64,000 nucleotides of DNA from an uncultured Prevotellaceae bacterium (GTDB lineage Bacteria; Bacteroidota; Bacteroidia; Bacteroidales; Bacteroidaceae). The notes beneath the pieces are model-generated. The model ran no database searches, was not told the origin of the DNA, and saw nothing but the letters and a program-made list of their open reading frames with translations. A program made the position numbers and the translations under genes. The stretch covers positions 124,001 through 188,000 of the forward strand of contig OMXS01000001.1 in the NCBI GenBank assembly GCA_900315095.1, in the 5' to 3' direction. Each line of letters opens with the position of its first letter. The first letter of the stretch is position 1. Shown here piece after piece: positions 1 through 10,837 of this stretch.

Positions 1-2638
1 CCCATGATGGCCACTGAGCATCGCAAACGCTGCCCTCTTGTCCCAGACGCTCCCACAGCTCTTCTGCGATATGTGGTGCGAAAGGTGCTATGAGCACAGC
101 AAGTGTCTTCAGAACATCGCGGTTGGTGCACTTCTGTTGTGACAGTTCGTTCACGCAAATCATGAATGCCGAGATGCTGGTGTTGTAAGAGAAGAGCGGA
201 ATGTCTTGCGACACCTTCTTTATCAGCTTGTGCAGACTCTTCAGCGAGTCGTTGCTTGCTGGCTCGGAAGTCTCCTTTGAGAGAGCGTTGTCAAAGAGAT
301 TCCAGAACTTCTTCAGGAAACGGTGACAACCGTCGATGCCGTTTGTGTCCCAAGGTTTTGACTGCTCGACAGGTCCGAGGAACATTTCGTAGAGGCGAAG
401 AGTGTCGGCTCCGTACTTCTCTACAATCATGTCGGGGTTCACGACATTAAACATAGACTTCGACATCTTCTCTATTGCCCATCCGCAAACATATTTACCA
501 TCCTCCAGAACGAACTCGGCATCGTTGTATTCGGGGCGCCACGCCTTGAAGGCATCAATGTCCAGAACGTCGTTGCTCACGATGTTCACGTCCACATGAA
601 TAGGAGTTACGTCGGCATATTGTCCCTTCAGGCCGAGCGAAACGAACACGGGGTGGCCCTTAGAGTTGCTTGCCTCGTTGTCGCGATATACGAAGTTGGA
701 GCGTCCCTGAATCATTCCCTGGTTCACAAGTTTCTGGAATGGTTCTTCCTTGCACGACACTCCGAGGTCGAAGAGGAACTTGTTCCAGAAGCGAGAGTAT
801 ATCAAGTGGCCTGTGGCATGTTCCGTTCCGCCCACGTAGAGGTCAACATTCTGCCAGTAGTTGTCGGCTTCCTGGCTCACCAAAGCCTGCTCGTTCTTCG
901 GGTCCATATAGCGCAGATAGTATGCGCTTGAGCCCGCAAAGCCCGGCATAGTGTTAAGTTCGAGTGGGAAAACAGTCACGTTATCGATGTTGGCAACATC
1001 GACAACAGAGTTTGTTTTGGTGTCCCAAGCCCAGCGCTTAGCATGTCCCAGAGGCGGTTGTCCGTCCTCTGTTGGCTTGTATTTGTCTATCTCAGGCAGT
1101 TCGAGAGGCAGACATTCCTCAGGTATCATGTAAGGCATGTTGTCCTTATAGTACACAGGGAACGGCTCGCCCCAGTATCTCTGGCGTGAGAAGATGGCGT
1201 CGCGCAGACGGAAGTTCACCTTCACTCGTCCCAGCTGATGTTCGGTAACATATTTCTTTGTGGCAGCAATTGCCTCCTTAACGGTAAGTCCATTGAGCGA
1301 GAACTTCTTCGACTCAGAGTTGCAAACGATGCCTTCCTTTGCGTCATAACTTTCCTCCGACACGTCAGCCCCCTCAATAAGCGGGATGATAGGAAGGTTG
1401 AAATGGCGTGCGAAAGCATAGTCGCGAGAGTCGTGGGCAGGCACAGCCATAATGGCACCTGTGCCGTATCCTGCGAGCACATATTCGGAAATCCAGACAG
1501 GAATCTTCTCGTCGGTGAAGGGGTTGATGGCGTATGAGCCAGAGAAAACTCCCGTAACTTTCTTGTCGGAGATACGGTCGCGCTCGGTACGTTTCTTCAC
1601 ATAGGCGATGTACTCCTCCACTTCCTTCTTCTGCTCGTCGGTAGTCAGCTGGGCAACGAGTTCGCTCTCGGGTGCAAGAACCATGAAGGTGACGCCGAAC
1701 ATCGTGTCGGCGCGGGTGGTGAAGATAGTGAACGACTTGTCGCTGTCTGCCACATTGAACTCCACTTCTGTTCCTTCGCTACGTCCAATCCAGTTCTTCT
1801 GTGTCTCCTTCAGCGACTCTGTCCAGTCGATGGTGTCAAGTCCGTCGAGCAGACGCTGGGCGTATGCCGACACGCGAAGGCACCATTGGCGCATCTTCTT
1901 CTGAACAACGGGATAGCCGCCGCGCACGCTGACGCCGTCGACAACCTCGTCGTTGGCAAGCACGGTGCCAAGACCTGCGCACCAGTTGACCATCGTCTCG
2001 CCCAGATAAGCAATACGGTAGTTCATCAGAACTTCCTGCTGGCGCTTCTCGTCCCATGAGTTCCACTCGTCGGCGGTGAACGACAGTTCTTCAGAACATG
2101 CCACATCGATGATGCCGCCGTCGTCGCTCAGCGTTCCCTTTGTCTTGAAACGCTCGATGAGAGTCTCTATCGGGAGCGCCTTCTTCTGCTTGTTGCAATA
2201 GAAAGAGTTGAACATCTTCTGGAACGCCCATTGTGTCCACTTGTAATAGATGGGCTCACATGTGCGCACTTCACGCTCCCAGTCGAAGCAGAATCCAATC
2301 TTGTCGAGCTGCTCGCGGTAACGGTTGATGTTCGCCTCTGTGGTTATTGCGGGGTGCTGTCCTGTCTGTATGGCATACTGCTCGGCAGGAAGTCCGTAGG
2401 CATCATAGCCCATCGGGTTCAGCACATTAAATCCCTGAAGTCTCTTGAAGCGAGCGTAGATGTCGCTGGCAATATATCCTAAAGGGTGACCAACGTGCAA
2501 TCCGGCCCCTGAGGGGTAAGGAAACATGTTGAGCACATAGAACTTCTTCTTCTCCTTGTCTTCCACTACGCGGTAGGTTTTCTGCTCAACCCAACGCTGA
2601 TGCCATTTCTTTTCAATGGCTCTGAAATCGTATTCCAT
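1..2638 (-). CDS. leuS: leucyl-tRNA synthetase, 3' end missing
   Basis: Class I aminoacyl-tRNA synthetase that charges tRNA-Leu with leucine in the cytosol. About 879 codons are visible, starting with [12 protein letters not shown]. The HIGH-type motif HVGHPLG lies near residue 48 and the KMSKS signature (EKMSKSMFN) near the C-terminal third, with the editing domain between them. The frame stays open to the window edge, so the final anticodon-binding part is cut off by the window, not by mutation. The start is supported by a consensus promoter about 50 nt upstream. Transcribed alone, divergent from the secreted protein at 3091. Confidence 0.97.
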   Translation of the reverse strand, partial: MEYDFRAIEKKWHQRWVEQKTYRVVEDKEKKKFYVLNMFPYPSGAGLHVGHPLGYIASDIYARFKRLQGFNVLNPMGYDAYGLPAEQYAIQTGQHPAITTEANINRYREQLDKIGFCFDWEREVRTCEPIYYKWTQWAFQKMFNSFYCNKQKKALPIETLIERFKTKGTLSDDGGIIDVACSEELSFTADEWNSWDEKRQQEVLMNYRIAYLGETMVNWCAGLGTVLANDEVVDGVSVRGGYPVVQKKMRQWCLRVSAYAQRLLDGLDTIDWTESLKETQKNWIGRSEGTEVEFNVADSDKSFTIFTTRADTMFGVTFMVLAPESELVAQLTTDEQKKEVEEYIAYVKKRTERDRISDKKVTGVFSGSYAINPFTDEKIPVWISEYVLAGYGTGAIMAVPAHDSRDYAFARHFNLPIIPLIEGADVSEESYDAKEGIVCNSESKKFSLNGLTVKEAIAATKKYVTEHQLGRVKVNFRLRDAIFSRQRYWGEPFPVYYKDNMPYMIPEECLPLELPEIDKYKPTEDGQPPLGHAKRWAWDTKTNSVVDVANIDNVTVFPLELNTMPGFAGSSAYYLRYMDPKNEQALVSQEADNYWQNVDLYVGGTEHATGHLIYSRFWNKFLFDLGVSCKEEPFQKLVNQGMIQGRSNFVYRDNEASNSKGHPVFVSLGLKGQYADVTPIHVDVNIVSNDVLDIDAFKAWRPEYNDAEFVLEDGKYVCGWAIEKMSKSMFNVVNPDMIVEKYGADTLRLYEMFLGPVEQSKPWDTNGIDGCHRFLKKFWNLFDNALSKETSEPASNDSLKSLHKLIKKVSQDIPLFSYNTSISAFMICVNELSQQKCTNRDVLKTLAVLIAPFAPHIAEELWERLGQEGSVCDAQWPSW

Positions 2639-2686
2639 TCTTTACTTGTATGGTTTTAAATATTTGAAACTCTATACTTACGGGTG

Positions 2687-2716
2687 CAAAGATACTGCAA
2701 ATTAGGGGAATAACAA
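2687..2716 (-). promoter_or_regulatory. leuS promoter
   Basis: On the minus strand, TTG (2716-2714), a 19-nt spacer, then TATCTTTG (2694-2687). This fits the Bacteroidetes primary sigma consensus and leaves a leader of about 45 nt. Confidence 0.75.
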
Positions 2717-2795
2717 AAGATTTTCATTCTTAATTTTCCCCAGCCGCTCCCCCACTCCACACCTTTGATAACCCCGAAGCACGTCTTTCGTGTCC

Positions 2796-2905
2796 CAATC
2801 GTATACCTTTCACTTCTCAGTTGTATACCTTTCGCACCCTCAGTTGTATACCTTTCGCACTCTCAAAAGCCATCTCTTGCACCCTCAAAAGCCATCACTT
2901 GGAAG
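2796..2905 (+). repeat. degenerate 22-23-nt tandem repeats (GTATACCTTT family)
   Basis: About five units of 22-23 nt. Three contain GTATACCTTT and two are diverged (CAAAAGCCATC). The same GTATACCTTT-containing unit recurs in two better preserved arrays near 10.85 kb and 59.8 kb. The array lies between the divergent leuS and 3091 genes. The rest of the gap (2639-3090) holds only the two promoters. Confidence 0.7.
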
Positions 2906-3013
2906 CCGAGAGATAACACCTAGACATTCTTGTCATTCAAGTTAATATAGAAACCGGGGGCAAAGCACCTTCAAGAATAGGGAAAATCCCCTTACGAATT
3001 AGGAACTTTCCTA

Positions 3014-3044
3014 TTGCGGATGTTAAACTCTTTCTCTATCTTTG
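3014..3044 (+). promoter_or_regulatory. promoter of the 3091 gene
   Basis: TTG (3014-3016), 20 nt, TATCTTTG (3037-3044), with the start codon at 3091. Matches the Bacteroidetes -33/-7 consensus. Confidence 0.75.
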
Positions 3045-3090
3045 CATCAGAAAAAGGAACCGAATGTATAACATTTAAACGGAAACGATT

Positions 3091-3861
3091 ATGAAGAAGA
3101 TGTTACTCACGCTGGTTGCAATGATCGGGATGACATTCCCAGCACAGGCAATGACATACAATCAGGCAAGGACAGAGGCTCTCTTCCTTACTGACAAGAT
3201 GGCATATGAACTCGCACTCTCAAACGATCAGTATGAGGTTGTGTACGAAATAAACTTCGACTACTTCTATTCACTGGTTGGGCAGACCGACCTTTACGGA
3301 ATAGCATGGCAGCGTCGTGACAGCGATTTGAAATATGTGCTCACCGTGGCTCAGTACGAGCGCATGATTGCAAGAGACTATTTCTATCGTCCGGTCAACT
3401 GGAATTCTGGGTGGAACTTCACTATCTACACCCACTATACCAACCGCTACCACATGTACTACGCACGTCCGGTGGCATACGGAAGCTATCGCGGAGGCCA
3501 CAGCTGGCGCCACAATAACAACCAAAGCTACTACCAGACACGCTCGTACTACTACTCTAAGAACATTCGTCAGCACTCGGGGAATAAGAACCACTATGGT
3601 TACGTTCCGCCAAGGACGAACAATAAGCCTGCTACCTCTGGCCATAACAAGCCGTGGACAGGAAATCAAACGACAACAACCCATAACAACAACCATCAGA
3701 GCGGTGGCTCTACATGGCGCAACACCGGCAGCAACAACCGCAGCAACGGCAATGCTGGCCAGGGAAATCCAAGGCGCCAGCCATCCACTACTACCTCTCC
3801 GCGCTCGGCATCGGGCAAGACTGGTAACTCTGGTGGCGGTCATTTCGGAACTCGCAAATAA
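3091..3861 (+). CDS. secreted Asn/Gly/Ser-rich protein
   Basis: A 256-residue protein with a clear N-terminal signal peptide (MKKMLLTLVAMIGMTFPAQA) and no lipobox, so it should be exported to the periplasm or surface. Residues 22-110 form a globular, Tyr-rich helical region (motif LTDKMAYEL). From about residue 150 it becomes low-complexity, rich in Asn, Gly, Thr, Ser and Arg. I do not recognise a catalytic domain. It is a single gene with its own promoter and a terminator hairpin downstream. Its function is unknown. Confidence 0.8.
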   Translation: MKKMLLTLVAMIGMTFPAQAMTYNQARTEALFLTDKMAYELALSNDQYEVVYEINFDYFYSLVGQTDLYGIAWQRRDSDLKYVLTVAQYERMIARDYFYRPVNWNSGWNFTIYTHYTNRYHMYYARPVAYGSYRGGHSWRHNNNQSYYQTRSYYYSKNIRQHSGNKNHYGYVPPRTNNKPATSGHNKPWTGNQTTTTHNNNHQSGGSTWRNTGSNNRSNGNAGQGNPRRQPSTTTSPRSASGKTGNSGGGHFGTRK

Positions 3862-3944
3862 GAACATACCAGCATAAGCACAATAAACTAAATGATGACT
3901 GATGATTGATTATGATTAGGTTAGATTTCTCTTTTGATTCTGAA

Positions 3945-3979
3945 GGCGGCATCGACGGTGGTCGGTGCCGCCCGATTTT
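3945..3979 (+). terminator. intrinsic terminator after the 3091 gene
   Basis: Inverted repeat GGCGGCA (3945-3951) / TGCCGCC (3966-3972), followed by a T-rich run. It lies about 85 nt past the stop codon. Confidence 0.65.
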
Positions 3980-3992
3980 TTAGCGATTTATT

Positions 3993-4022
3993 TTGTATTA
4001 CGCCTAAATTACATTAACTTTG
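3993..4022 (+). promoter_or_regulatory. toxin-antitoxin operon promoter
   Basis: TTG (3993-3995), 19 nt, TAACTTTG (4015-4022). It lies inside the longer possible reading frame beginning at 3965, so it argues that translation starts at 4043. Confidence 0.75.
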
Positions 4023-4042
4023 CATGCGAAATACTAATTATC

Positions 4043-4348
4043 ATGAGCAGTAAGGAATGCATTTCTAAACTTTCAAAGGTATTGTTCTGGGACATGGATA
4101 TGGAGAGTGTAGATATGGATAAGTATCCACGCCACATCATTCAGCGTGTTCTGGAGTATGGAAACCTTGAAGATTGGATGCTGATAAAAGACTATTACGG
4201 CTTTGATAAAATAGTAGAAGAATGCAAGCAGATGAGAACGCTCGATCCGGTGTGTCTCTCTTTCATCTGCGCTAAGTCAAACACTAAAGAGGAAGAGTAC
4301 AGATGTTATCATTTCAGACAGTCGTTCCACACACTCTGGAACTCTTAA
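4043..4348 (+). CDS. DUF6922-type antitoxin-like protein
   Basis: A 101-residue acidic protein beginning MSSKECISKL. The frame is open from 3965, but the promoter at 3993-4022 lies within that extension, so I take the ATG at 4043. Motifs such as LFWDMD and YPRHIIQRVLEYG resemble small proteins (DUF6922) commonly found just upstream of AbiEii-type nucleotidyltransferase toxins in Bacteroidetes. Its last 46 nt overlap the start of the next gene, which implies translational coupling. An antitoxin role is inferred from context. Confidence 0.75.
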   Translation: MSSKECISKLSKVLFWDMDMESVDMDKYPRHIIQRVLEYGNLEDWMLIKDYYGFDKIVEECKQMRTLDPVCLSFICAKSNTKEEEYRCYHFRQSFHTLWNS

Positions 4349-4914
4349 CAGAATTGATGGATGTGCCTCTTTTCTCTGAAATGAGACTTGTAGGTGGTAC
4401 TGCCTTAGCCCTGCAATATGGACATAGGCAATCCGTTGACTTGGATTTTTTTGGCAAATTGTCGGCAGATGTTAGTGAAATACACGATGTTTTAGCGAAT
4501 ATTGGCTCGCATACTATTTACACCAACACTCAGAATATTAAGATATTTGAGGTCAATGGTGTAAAAGTGGATTTCGTTAATTATAAATACGATTGGATAG
4601 ATGATATCGTAACGGAGGGCAATCTCCGGCTTGCGTCGCCCAAAGACATAGCAGCAATGAAGGTTAATGCTATAGAAGGCAGAGGCTCGAGGAAAGATTT
4701 CATTGACATATATTTCCTTTTGAAGCATTTCACCTTAAATGAAATATTAGAGTTTTACAAACAAAAATACCCCGAGCATTCCGTGTTTAGAGCGCTGATG
4801 AGTCTCAACTATTTTGATGATGCAGAACAACAGGGGATGCCAAAGATGCTCGTTCCGTTTGATTGGGACGAGCTGAAAGAAAAGCTCAAACGAGAAGTTG
4901 ATAAGTTAACGTAG
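4303..4914 (+). CDS. AbiEii/AbiGii-family nucleotidyltransferase toxin
   Basis: A 203-residue member of the minimal nucleotidyltransferase fold used by type IV-like toxin-antitoxin and abortive-infection systems. The signature GGTALALQ (near residue 27) is followed by the metal-binding pair VDLDFF. The family's second block appears as KDFIDIYFLLKHF near residue 130. Known relatives transfer nucleotides to tRNA or other targets, but the substrate here is unknown. It overlaps the upstream antitoxin-like gene by 46 nt. The pair sits between a secreted protein and ychF, a typical small defence cassette position. Confidence 0.85.
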   Translation: MLSFQTVVPHTLELLTELMDVPLFSEMRLVGGTALALQYGHRQSVDLDFFGKLSADVSEIHDVLANIGSHTIYTNTQNIKIFEVNGVKVDFVNYKYDWIDDIVTEGNLRLASPKDIAAMKVNAIEGRGSRKDFIDIYFLLKHFTLNEILEFYKQKYPEHSVFRALMSLNYFDDAEQQGMPKMLVPFDWDELKEKLKREVDKLT

Positions 4915-4941
4915 AAGAATAATAAAAGAAAACATAACAAG

Positions 4942-6045
4942 ATGGCATTGAAATGTGGTATCGTAGGACTGCCAAACGTGGGCAAGTCGACACTATTTAA
5001 CTGTCTGTCGAGTGCTAAGGCACAGGCAGCGAATTTCCCCTTTTGCACAATTGAGCCTAATGTAGGTGTGATAACTGTGCCTGACGAGCGTCTGACAAAG
5101 CTCGCAGAGATAGTTCATCCTGGACGAATAGTGCCTGCAACATGCGAGATTGTTGACATCGCAGGACTCGTAAAGGGTGCATCGAAGGGTGAAGGACTGG
5201 GAAACAAGTTCCTCGGAAACATCCGTGAGACCGACGCTATAATACATGTGCTGCGCTGTTTCGATGATGACAATGTGGTGCGTGAGGGCGGAGTGCCCGT
5301 AAATCCCATTGAGGATAAAGAGATAATAGACACCGAGTTGCAGCTGAAAGACCTCGAGACAATAGAGGGACAGTTGGCTAAGACGCAGAAAACTGCCGCT
5401 GCTGGCAACAAGGATGCTAAGGTAGCGGTGACCGTTTTGGAAGCTTATAAGGAGGTGCTGGAGCAGGGTAAGAACGCCCGTTCGGTAACCTTTGAGAGCA
5501 AGGAAGAGCAGAAGGTGGCTCACGACCTTTTCTTGCTTACCGCGAAACCTGTGCTCTACGTCTGCAATGTGGATGAGGCATCGGCAAAGGATGGCAACGA
5601 CTATAGCCGCAAGATAGAGGAAATAGCACGTCAGGAAGGTGCTGAGGCAATGGTGATAGCGGCAAAGACCGAGGAGGATATTGCTTCTTTGGAGACCTAC
5701 GAGGACAAACAGATGTTCTTGGAGGAACTTGGACTTGAGGAGAGTGGTGTTAACCGACTCATCAAGAAGGCGTATGCCCTGCTCAACCTTGAGACCTTCA
5801 TCACCGCAGGAGAGATGGAAGTGAAGGCCTGGACGTATCATAAGGGATGGAAAGCACCGCAATGTGCCGGCGTGATTCATACCGACTTCGAGAAGGGTTT
5901 CATACGTGCTGAGGTGATAAAGTATGACGATTATATCAAGTATGGCTCTGAGGCAGCGGTGCGCGAGGCAGGAAAGATGGGCATCGAGGGCAAGGATTAT
6001 GTTGTGCAGGACGGCGATATAATGCACTTCAGGTTTAATGTATAA
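4942..6045 (+). CDS. ychF: redox-regulated ATPase YchF (Obg family)
   Basis: A 367-residue cytosolic P-loop NTPase of the OLA1/YchF group, which prefers ATP and binds ribosomes. The G1 motif GLPNVGKS is at residues 8-15. A switch region with DIAGLVKGASKGEGLG and a coiled-coil arm (residues about 130-200) follow. The C-terminal TGS domain ends with the conserved YVVQDGDIMHFRFNV. Length matches the family. It starts 27 nt after the toxin gene and is followed closely by lgt. Confidence 0.96.
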   Translation: MALKCGIVGLPNVGKSTLFNCLSSAKAQAANFPFCTIEPNVGVITVPDERLTKLAEIVHPGRIVPATCEIVDIAGLVKGASKGEGLGNKFLGNIRETDAIIHVLRCFDDDNVVREGGVPVNPIEDKEIIDTELQLKDLETIEGQLAKTQKTAAAGNKDAKVAVTVLEAYKEVLEQGKNARSVTFESKEEQKVAHDLFLLTAKPVLYVCNVDEASAKDGNDYSRKIEEIARQEGAEAMVIAAKTEEDIASLETYEDKQMFLEELGLEESGVNRLIKKAYALLNLETFITAGEMEVKAWTYHKGWKAPQCAGVIHTDFEKGFIRAEVIKYDDYIKYGSEAAVREAGKMGIEGKDYVVQDGDIMHFRFNV

Positions 6046-6095
6046 CCCTTAACCGTCAAAACTCCAATACTCATAAACTTAAAAACTCCTGATAA

Positions 6096-6944
6096 ATGAC
6101 CGAGATACTGAGTTACATAACATGGAATCCTGATGCCGAGATGATTCGTATCGGAGGGTTCGCCGTGCGCTGGTACTCCATGTGCTGGCTCGTAGGACTG
6201 GCTCTTGCCTACTTCCTCGTGAGAAAACTCTATAAGGAACAGAAGGTGAAAGATGGCCTTTTCGACCCTCTCTTCATCTATTGTTTCATCGGAATACTGC
6301 TTGGTGCGCGTCTCGGTCATTGCATCTTCTACGAGCCGGAGTACTGGCTCAGTTCGCCACAGCATGTTTTTGAGATATTCGTTCCCATACGTTTCATGCC
6401 CGATGGAAGCTGGAAGTTCACGGGATATGAGGGCCTTGCGAGTCATGGAGGCACAATAGGACTGACCGTAGCACTTATCATCTACTGGCTCAGAGTGCGC
6501 AAGCATGGGCTCGGGATATGGCAGATACTTGACAATATAGCCATCGCCACGCCTATCACAGCATGCTTTATACGACTCGGAAACCTTGTTAACTCAGAGA
6601 TTATAGGTAAGGTAACAGACGTGCCTTGGGCATTTATCTTCGAGCGAGTGGACATGTCTCCGCGCCACCCTGGGCAACTCTACGAGGCCATTGCATATGC
6701 AATCTTCTTCCCTATCGGCTGGTATCTCTATCGTAAACACCCCGAGCGAGTGGGTACGGGATTCTTCTTCGGTCTCTGCCTTGTGCTTATTTTCACCTTC
6801 CGTTTCTTCATCGAGTACACAAAGGACATACAGGTGGCGAAGGAAGCGGCCATGACCTTGAACATCGGCCAGATGCTTAGCATACCTTTTGTTCTTATCG
6901 GTCTCTATTGCATGTGGCGCAGTTTTAAGACCGCAAAGAAATGA
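6096..6944 (+). CDS. lgt: prolipoprotein diacylglyceryl transferase
   Basis: An inner-membrane enzyme that transfers diacylglycerol from phosphatidylglycerol to the lipobox Cys of prolipoproteins. The 282-residue protein has about seven membrane segments. The family signature is visible as GLASHGGTIG, RLGNLVNSEIIG and the essential Arg/His-rich MSPRHPGQLYEA. It lies 50 nt downstream of ychF on the same strand and is probably co-transcribed with the following secreted protein gene. Confidence 0.96.
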   Translation: MTEILSYITWNPDAEMIRIGGFAVRWYSMCWLVGLALAYFLVRKLYKEQKVKDGLFDPLFIYCFIGILLGARLGHCIFYEPEYWLSSPQHVFEIFVPIRFMPDGSWKFTGYEGLASHGGTIGLTVALIIYWLRVRKHGLGIWQILDNIAIATPITACFIRLGNLVNSEIIGKVTDVPWAFIFERVDMSPRHPGQLYEAIAYAIFFPIGWYLYRKHPERVGTGFFFGLCLVLIFTFRFFIEYTKDIQVAKEAAMTLNIGQMLSIPFVLIGLYCMWRSFKTAKK

Positions 6945-6979
6945 AATACTAACAATTAAATAAAAGGTAAGACAATATT

Positions 6980-8071
6980 ATGAAAAAGACATTGGCCATT
7001 TTGGCTGTTGCTATATTGACAGCAGTATGCGTTCAGGCGCAGAAGATACAGACGGTTGATACCGATGGCAATGCAATACCATTGGTAAGCGTGATGTCCG
7101 AGGACGGAGTGCTTATTGGCACCACCGATCTTAACGGTATATTGGCCGATGTGAAGGGTGCGTCGAAGGTTGGTGTTACCCATGTGGCATTCAAACCGCA
7201 ACTGGTGAGCGTGGCATCGTTGACAGATGGTCGCATCATTATGGAGGAAGTGGATTACGATTTGGATGAAATCGTGGTTAAGCCTAAGCCATATCTATAT
7301 ATAGAGTTTTATTTCCGAGGTTTCAGCTATATCGGCGACTCGCTACGCACATATGCTGCAGGCATTATACCTGTGGCTTACGAGATACAGAATAAGTACA
7401 ATAGTAAAACGCGAAGTATCTGGTCGTATGGAGGGGCAGCAAACAAGGCCTTGTCATGGAATACAATTAGTTTGTTATCAAATGCCGAAAAAGGTGTAAA
7501 AGGTGCGGTAAAAGCGATAGAGACATTGATCCGTGACAGCGAAAAGTTTAAAGATTACTACAAAGTAAGCATGGAACAGGATGGCGAGAACCGTTGGATA
7601 GTGAGGAATCCAGAAGAAGTTATAGGTAGTTTCCTGCATGATGACGGACTATATCGTGCCACCCTCGACGGCGGAAAGATGCAGTTGTATGCCAACAAAG
7701 TGAATGGTGAGGACCGGCAGAAAAAGGCCAGAGAGAACAGAAACTATGACTTTCAGTATTCAGAGGTGTTCGCTCTTGATGAAGACGGGAAAATCCAGCC
7801 CTTCAACTATGTGATGGAGGTGGCGAAGTGGGAATATAATTCATCAAAAGGAAGAAGGATTGAAATATTATATCTTTATGCTGCAGACCGCGGTTACATG
7901 GATGAGGCGGAGTTTAAGGCGCGCAGCAAGGAACTGAATAAGGGTTATGCAGGCGACATGTCACTTGAAGAACTGGCTGAATATGAGCGTGCTCACAACA
8001 TACCTGCTCTTGCTCCAACGCAGCTGAAGGCAATACAAGGGTTGACAAAGCAGACGGGAAAGAAGAAGTAA
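6980..8071 (+). CDS. secreted protein with carboxypeptidase-like regulatory domain
   Basis: A 363-residue protein with a Sec signal peptide (MKKTLAILAVAILTAVCVQA). The first roughly 75 mature residues (QTVDTDGNAIPLVSV... with SEDGVLIGTTDLNG) resemble the CarboxypepD_reg-like beta-sandwich found on Bacteroidetes outer-membrane proteins. The remainder has no recognisable catalytic motif. It ends 3 nt before the convergent mutS stop codon. Likely periplasmic or surface-exposed. Function unknown. Confidence 0.75.
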   Translation: MKKTLAILAVAILTAVCVQAQKIQTVDTDGNAIPLVSVMSEDGVLIGTTDLNGILADVKGASKVGVTHVAFKPQLVSVASLTDGRIIMEEVDYDLDEIVVKPKPYLYIEFYFRGFSYIGDSLRTYAAGIIPVAYEIQNKYNSKTRSIWSYGGAANKALSWNTISLLSNAEKGVKGAVKAIETLIRDSEKFKDYYKVSMEQDGENRWIVRNPEEVIGSFLHDDGLYRATLDGGKMQLYANKVNGEDRQKKARENRNYDFQYSEVFALDEDGKIQPFNYVMEVAKWEYNSSKGRRIEILYLYAADRGYMDEAEFKARSKELNKGYAGDMSLEELAEYERAHNIPALAPTQLKAIQGLTKQTGKKK

Positions 8072-8074
8072 TGC

Positions 8075-10702
8075 TTACTTTCCCTTCACAATTTTCTTAA
8101 TCTCGTTCAGCTTGTTGAGTGCTTCGAGCGGCGTGAGGTTGTTAACGTCGATGCCGAGGATTTCGTCTCGTACTTGCGATAGCACGGGGTCGTCGAGCTG
8201 GAAGAATGAAAGCTGGAAACCGTCGCGCCCTTGATTGAGTTGCTCTGCTGTCGGCTTGCCGACCGCTCCTACCCCACTATTGTCTGATTCCAGTTGTTTC
8301 AGAATGGAGTTGGCACGCTTCACGATGCTCTTTGGCATTCCCGCAATCTGCGCCACATGAATACCGAAGGAGTGCTCGGAGCCTCCTCGCTGTAGTTTTC
8401 TTAAGAAGATGACCTTGTTGTCCACCTCTTTCACGCTCACGTTATAGTTCTTTATGCGTGTGAAGTTCTTCTCCATCTCGTTCAGTTCGTGATAATGCGT
8501 GGCGAAGAGAGTGCGCGCCTGAGCCTTCTTATGTTCGTGCAGATACTCCACAATGGCCCATGCTATGCTGATGCCGTCGTATGTTGAGGTTCCGCGTCCA
8601 AGCTCGTCGAAGAGCACAAGGGAACGAGGCGTGACGTTATTGAGTATGTTTGACGCCTCCGTCATTTCCACCATGAACGTTGATTCGCCAAGAGAGATGT
8701 TGTCGGAAGCACCCACACGAGTGAACACCTTGTCAACAATGCCAATGCGAGCGCTCTCTGCCGGCACGAAGCATCCTATCTGTGCCATCAGCACTATGAG
8801 TGCAGTTTGGCGCAGCAAAGCCGACTTTCCGGCCATGTTTGGTCCGGTTATAATTATTATCTGCTGCTTTTCGGTGTCGAGATAGATATCGTTTGGCACG
8901 TAGCTTTCTCCCATAGGGAGCTGCGTTTCGATAACTGCGTGGCGCCCTTGGCGTATGTCCAAGACATCGCTTTGGTCGATTACGGGTCGCACGTAATGGT
9001 GCTCTTCAGCCGCCTTAGCAAACGAGAGGAGGCAGTCGAGACGTGCAACGAGATTGGCATCTATCTGTATTGCGGGGATGTATTCTTGCATCCAGAGCAC
9101 CAGTTCGTTATAAAGCTGTGTCTCAAGAGACAGTATCTTGTCCTCCGCACCGAGAATTTTCTCCTCGTATTCCTTCAGTTCCTGCGTGATGTATCGTTCT
9201 GCCTGAGCCAGCGTTTGCTTACGAACCCAGCTCTGAGGAACCTTGTCTTTGTAGGTGTTTCTTACCTCCAGATAGTATCCGAAGACGTTGTTATAACCTA
9301 TCTTAAGCGACGAAATGCCCGTCTCTTGAGTCTCTCTCTCTTGTATTTTAAGCAGGTAGTCCTTGCCGCTATACGCTATCTGGCGCAGCTCGTCGAGTTC
9401 GGCGTTAACGCCACTCTTTATCACTCCGCCCTTGTTCACCAGTTGCGGAGGGTCGTTCTCCACCTCTTTCTCGATGCGGCTGCTAAGTGTTTCGCAGAGA
9501 TTCATCTGCTCCCCTACCCTTCGCAGCGCCTCGTTTGACGACTGCATGCAAGCCTCTTTGACCGGCTGTAGCGATTGCAGAGCCACCTTCAGCTGTACTA
9601 TCTCGCGTGGAGAGACGCGCCCCACAGCCACCTTTGATATGATGCGCTCGAGGTCGCCCACTCGATGGAACTTCTCATCAACAAGCATCCGGAAATCAGG
9701 TTCGCGGAAGAAGTATTCCACGATGTCAAGACGCTCGTTGATTTGGCGCTCCTCTTTTAGAGGGAACACAGCCCATCGCTTCAGCAATCGGGCACCCATC
9801 GGCGACACGGTGCGGTCGATGACGTCCATCAGACTTTTCCCGTCGTCCTGCATCGGATAAAGAAGTTCGAGCGAACGGATGGTAAACTTGTCCAGCCGTA
9901 CATATCTCTCCTCCTCTATTCTCGCAAGAGACGTGATGTGGCTTATCTGCGTATGTTGCGTCAGTTCAAGGTATTGCAGTATCGCACCGCTTGCGATGAC
10001 GCCGTTGTGAAGGTGGTCTACGCCGAAGCCTTTTAGGTTTTTCACCTCGAAGTGGCGCAGAAGTTTTTGGCGTGCTGCCTGCTCTGTGAACACCCAGTCG
10101 TCCATCTCGAAGGTGAAATATTTTGTTCCGAAGGCGCGCTCGAAGTCTGCTTTGCGCCCGCGTTCATACAGAATCTCCTTTGGCTGGAAGTTTCCCAGCA
10201 GTTTCTCGATATGGTCTGCTGGCCCCTCTCCTGTGAGGAACTCGCCCGTAGAGATGTCAAGGAACGCCACACCGCAGCTGCCTTTGCCGAAATGAACTGC
10301 CGCCAGGAAGTTGTTCTCCTTATAGTTCAGCACGTTATCGGCCATCGCCACGCCTGGCGTCACAAGTTCTGTGATGCCTCGCTTCACCAGTTTTTTGGTG
10401 AGTTTAGGGTCTTCCAGCTGGTCGCAAATAGCCACTCGCCTACCCGCCCGGATAAGTTTCGGCAGATAGGTGTCGAGAGCATGATGTGGGAATCCAGCCA
10501 TTTCGGCATTCGTCTTGCCCTGTGCCCCGTTGTTGCGTCGTGTCAGCGTGATGCCCAAAATCTGACTTGCCGCTATAGCATCGTCGCAGTAGGTCTCGTA
10601 GAAGTCGCCGCAACGGAACAGCAAGAGTGCGTCTGGATGCTTCGCTTTCAACGAGAAGAACTGCTTCATCATGGGTGTCAGCTCTTCCTTTTTGGTAGCC
10701 AT
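8075..10702 (-). CDS. mutS: DNA mismatch repair protein MutS
   Basis: Recognises base mismatches and starts methyl-independent mismatch repair. The 875-residue form starts at [12 protein letters not shown]. The frame is open 84 nt further upstream, but the promoter -7 box (10725-10732) lies in that extension, so 10702 is preferred. The mismatch-reading FxE motif appears as CGDFYET near residue 35. The Walker A is TGPNMAGKS, Walker B is [10 protein letters not shown], and the dimer motif FATHYHEL follows. Length is normal for the family. Confidence 0.96.
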   Translation of the reverse strand: MATKKEELTPMMKQFFSLKAKHPDALLLFRCGDFYETYCDDAIAASQILGITLTRRNNGAQGKTNAEMAGFPHHALDTYLPKLIRAGRRVAICDQLEDPKLTKKLVKRGITELVTPGVAMADNVLNYKENNFLAAVHFGKGSCGVAFLDISTGEFLTGEGPADHIEKLLGNFQPKEILYERGRKADFERAFGTKYFTFEMDDWVFTEQAARQKLLRHFEVKNLKGFGVDHLHNGVIASGAILQYLELTQHTQISHITSLARIEEERYVRLDKFTIRSLELLYPMQDDGKSLMDVIDRTVSPMGARLLKRWAVFPLKEERQINERLDIVEYFFREPDFRMLVDEKFHRVGDLERIISKVAVGRVSPREIVQLKVALQSLQPVKEACMQSSNEALRRVGEQMNLCETLSSRIEKEVENDPPQLVNKGGVIKSGVNAELDELRQIAYSGKDYLLKIQERETQETGISSLKIGYNNVFGYYLEVRNTYKDKVPQSWVRKQTLAQAERYITQELKEYEEKILGAEDKILSLETQLYNELVLWMQEYIPAIQIDANLVARLDCLLSFAKAAEEHHYVRPVIDQSDVLDIRQGRHAVIETQLPMGESYVPNDIYLDTEKQQIIIITGPNMAGKSALLRQTALIVLMAQIGCFVPAESARIGIVDKVFTRVGASDNISLGESTFMVEMTEASNILNNVTPRSLVLFDELGRGTSTYDGISIAWAIVEYLHEHKKAQARTLFATHYHELNEMEKNFTRIKNYNVSVKEVDNKVIFLRKLQRGGSEHSFGIHVAQIAGMPKSIVKRANSILKQLESDNSGVGAVGKPTAEQLNQGRDGFQLSFFQLDDPVLSQVRDEILGIDVNNLTPLEALNKLNEIKKIVKGK

Positions 10703-10724
10703 CGGTTGTGTTTTTTGTAAGATG

Positions 10725-10755
10725 CAAAGATACTTTTTTTCGTTGAGAATGCCAA
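10725..10755 (-). promoter_or_regulatory. mutS promoter
   Basis: TTG (10755-10753), 20 nt, TATCTTTG (10732-10725), about 23 nt upstream of the chosen mutS start. Confidence 0.75.
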
Positions 10756-10837
10756 ATAATTCAAAACATTTTTCTCCTTCAGGCATTCCCCGCTCCTAAA
10801 AACGTCCTCTATGCTACCAGTTGTATACCGATGGGTT

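Noticed and set aside
3965-4348. 127-residue form of the antitoxin-like protein
   Set aside because: A full promoter lies inside the additional 5' part, so that part cannot be in the mRNA.
4993-6027. Long minus-strand frame (344 codons) opposite ychF
   Set aside because: It is an antisense shadow of the highly conserved ychF gene with no promoter or family pattern.
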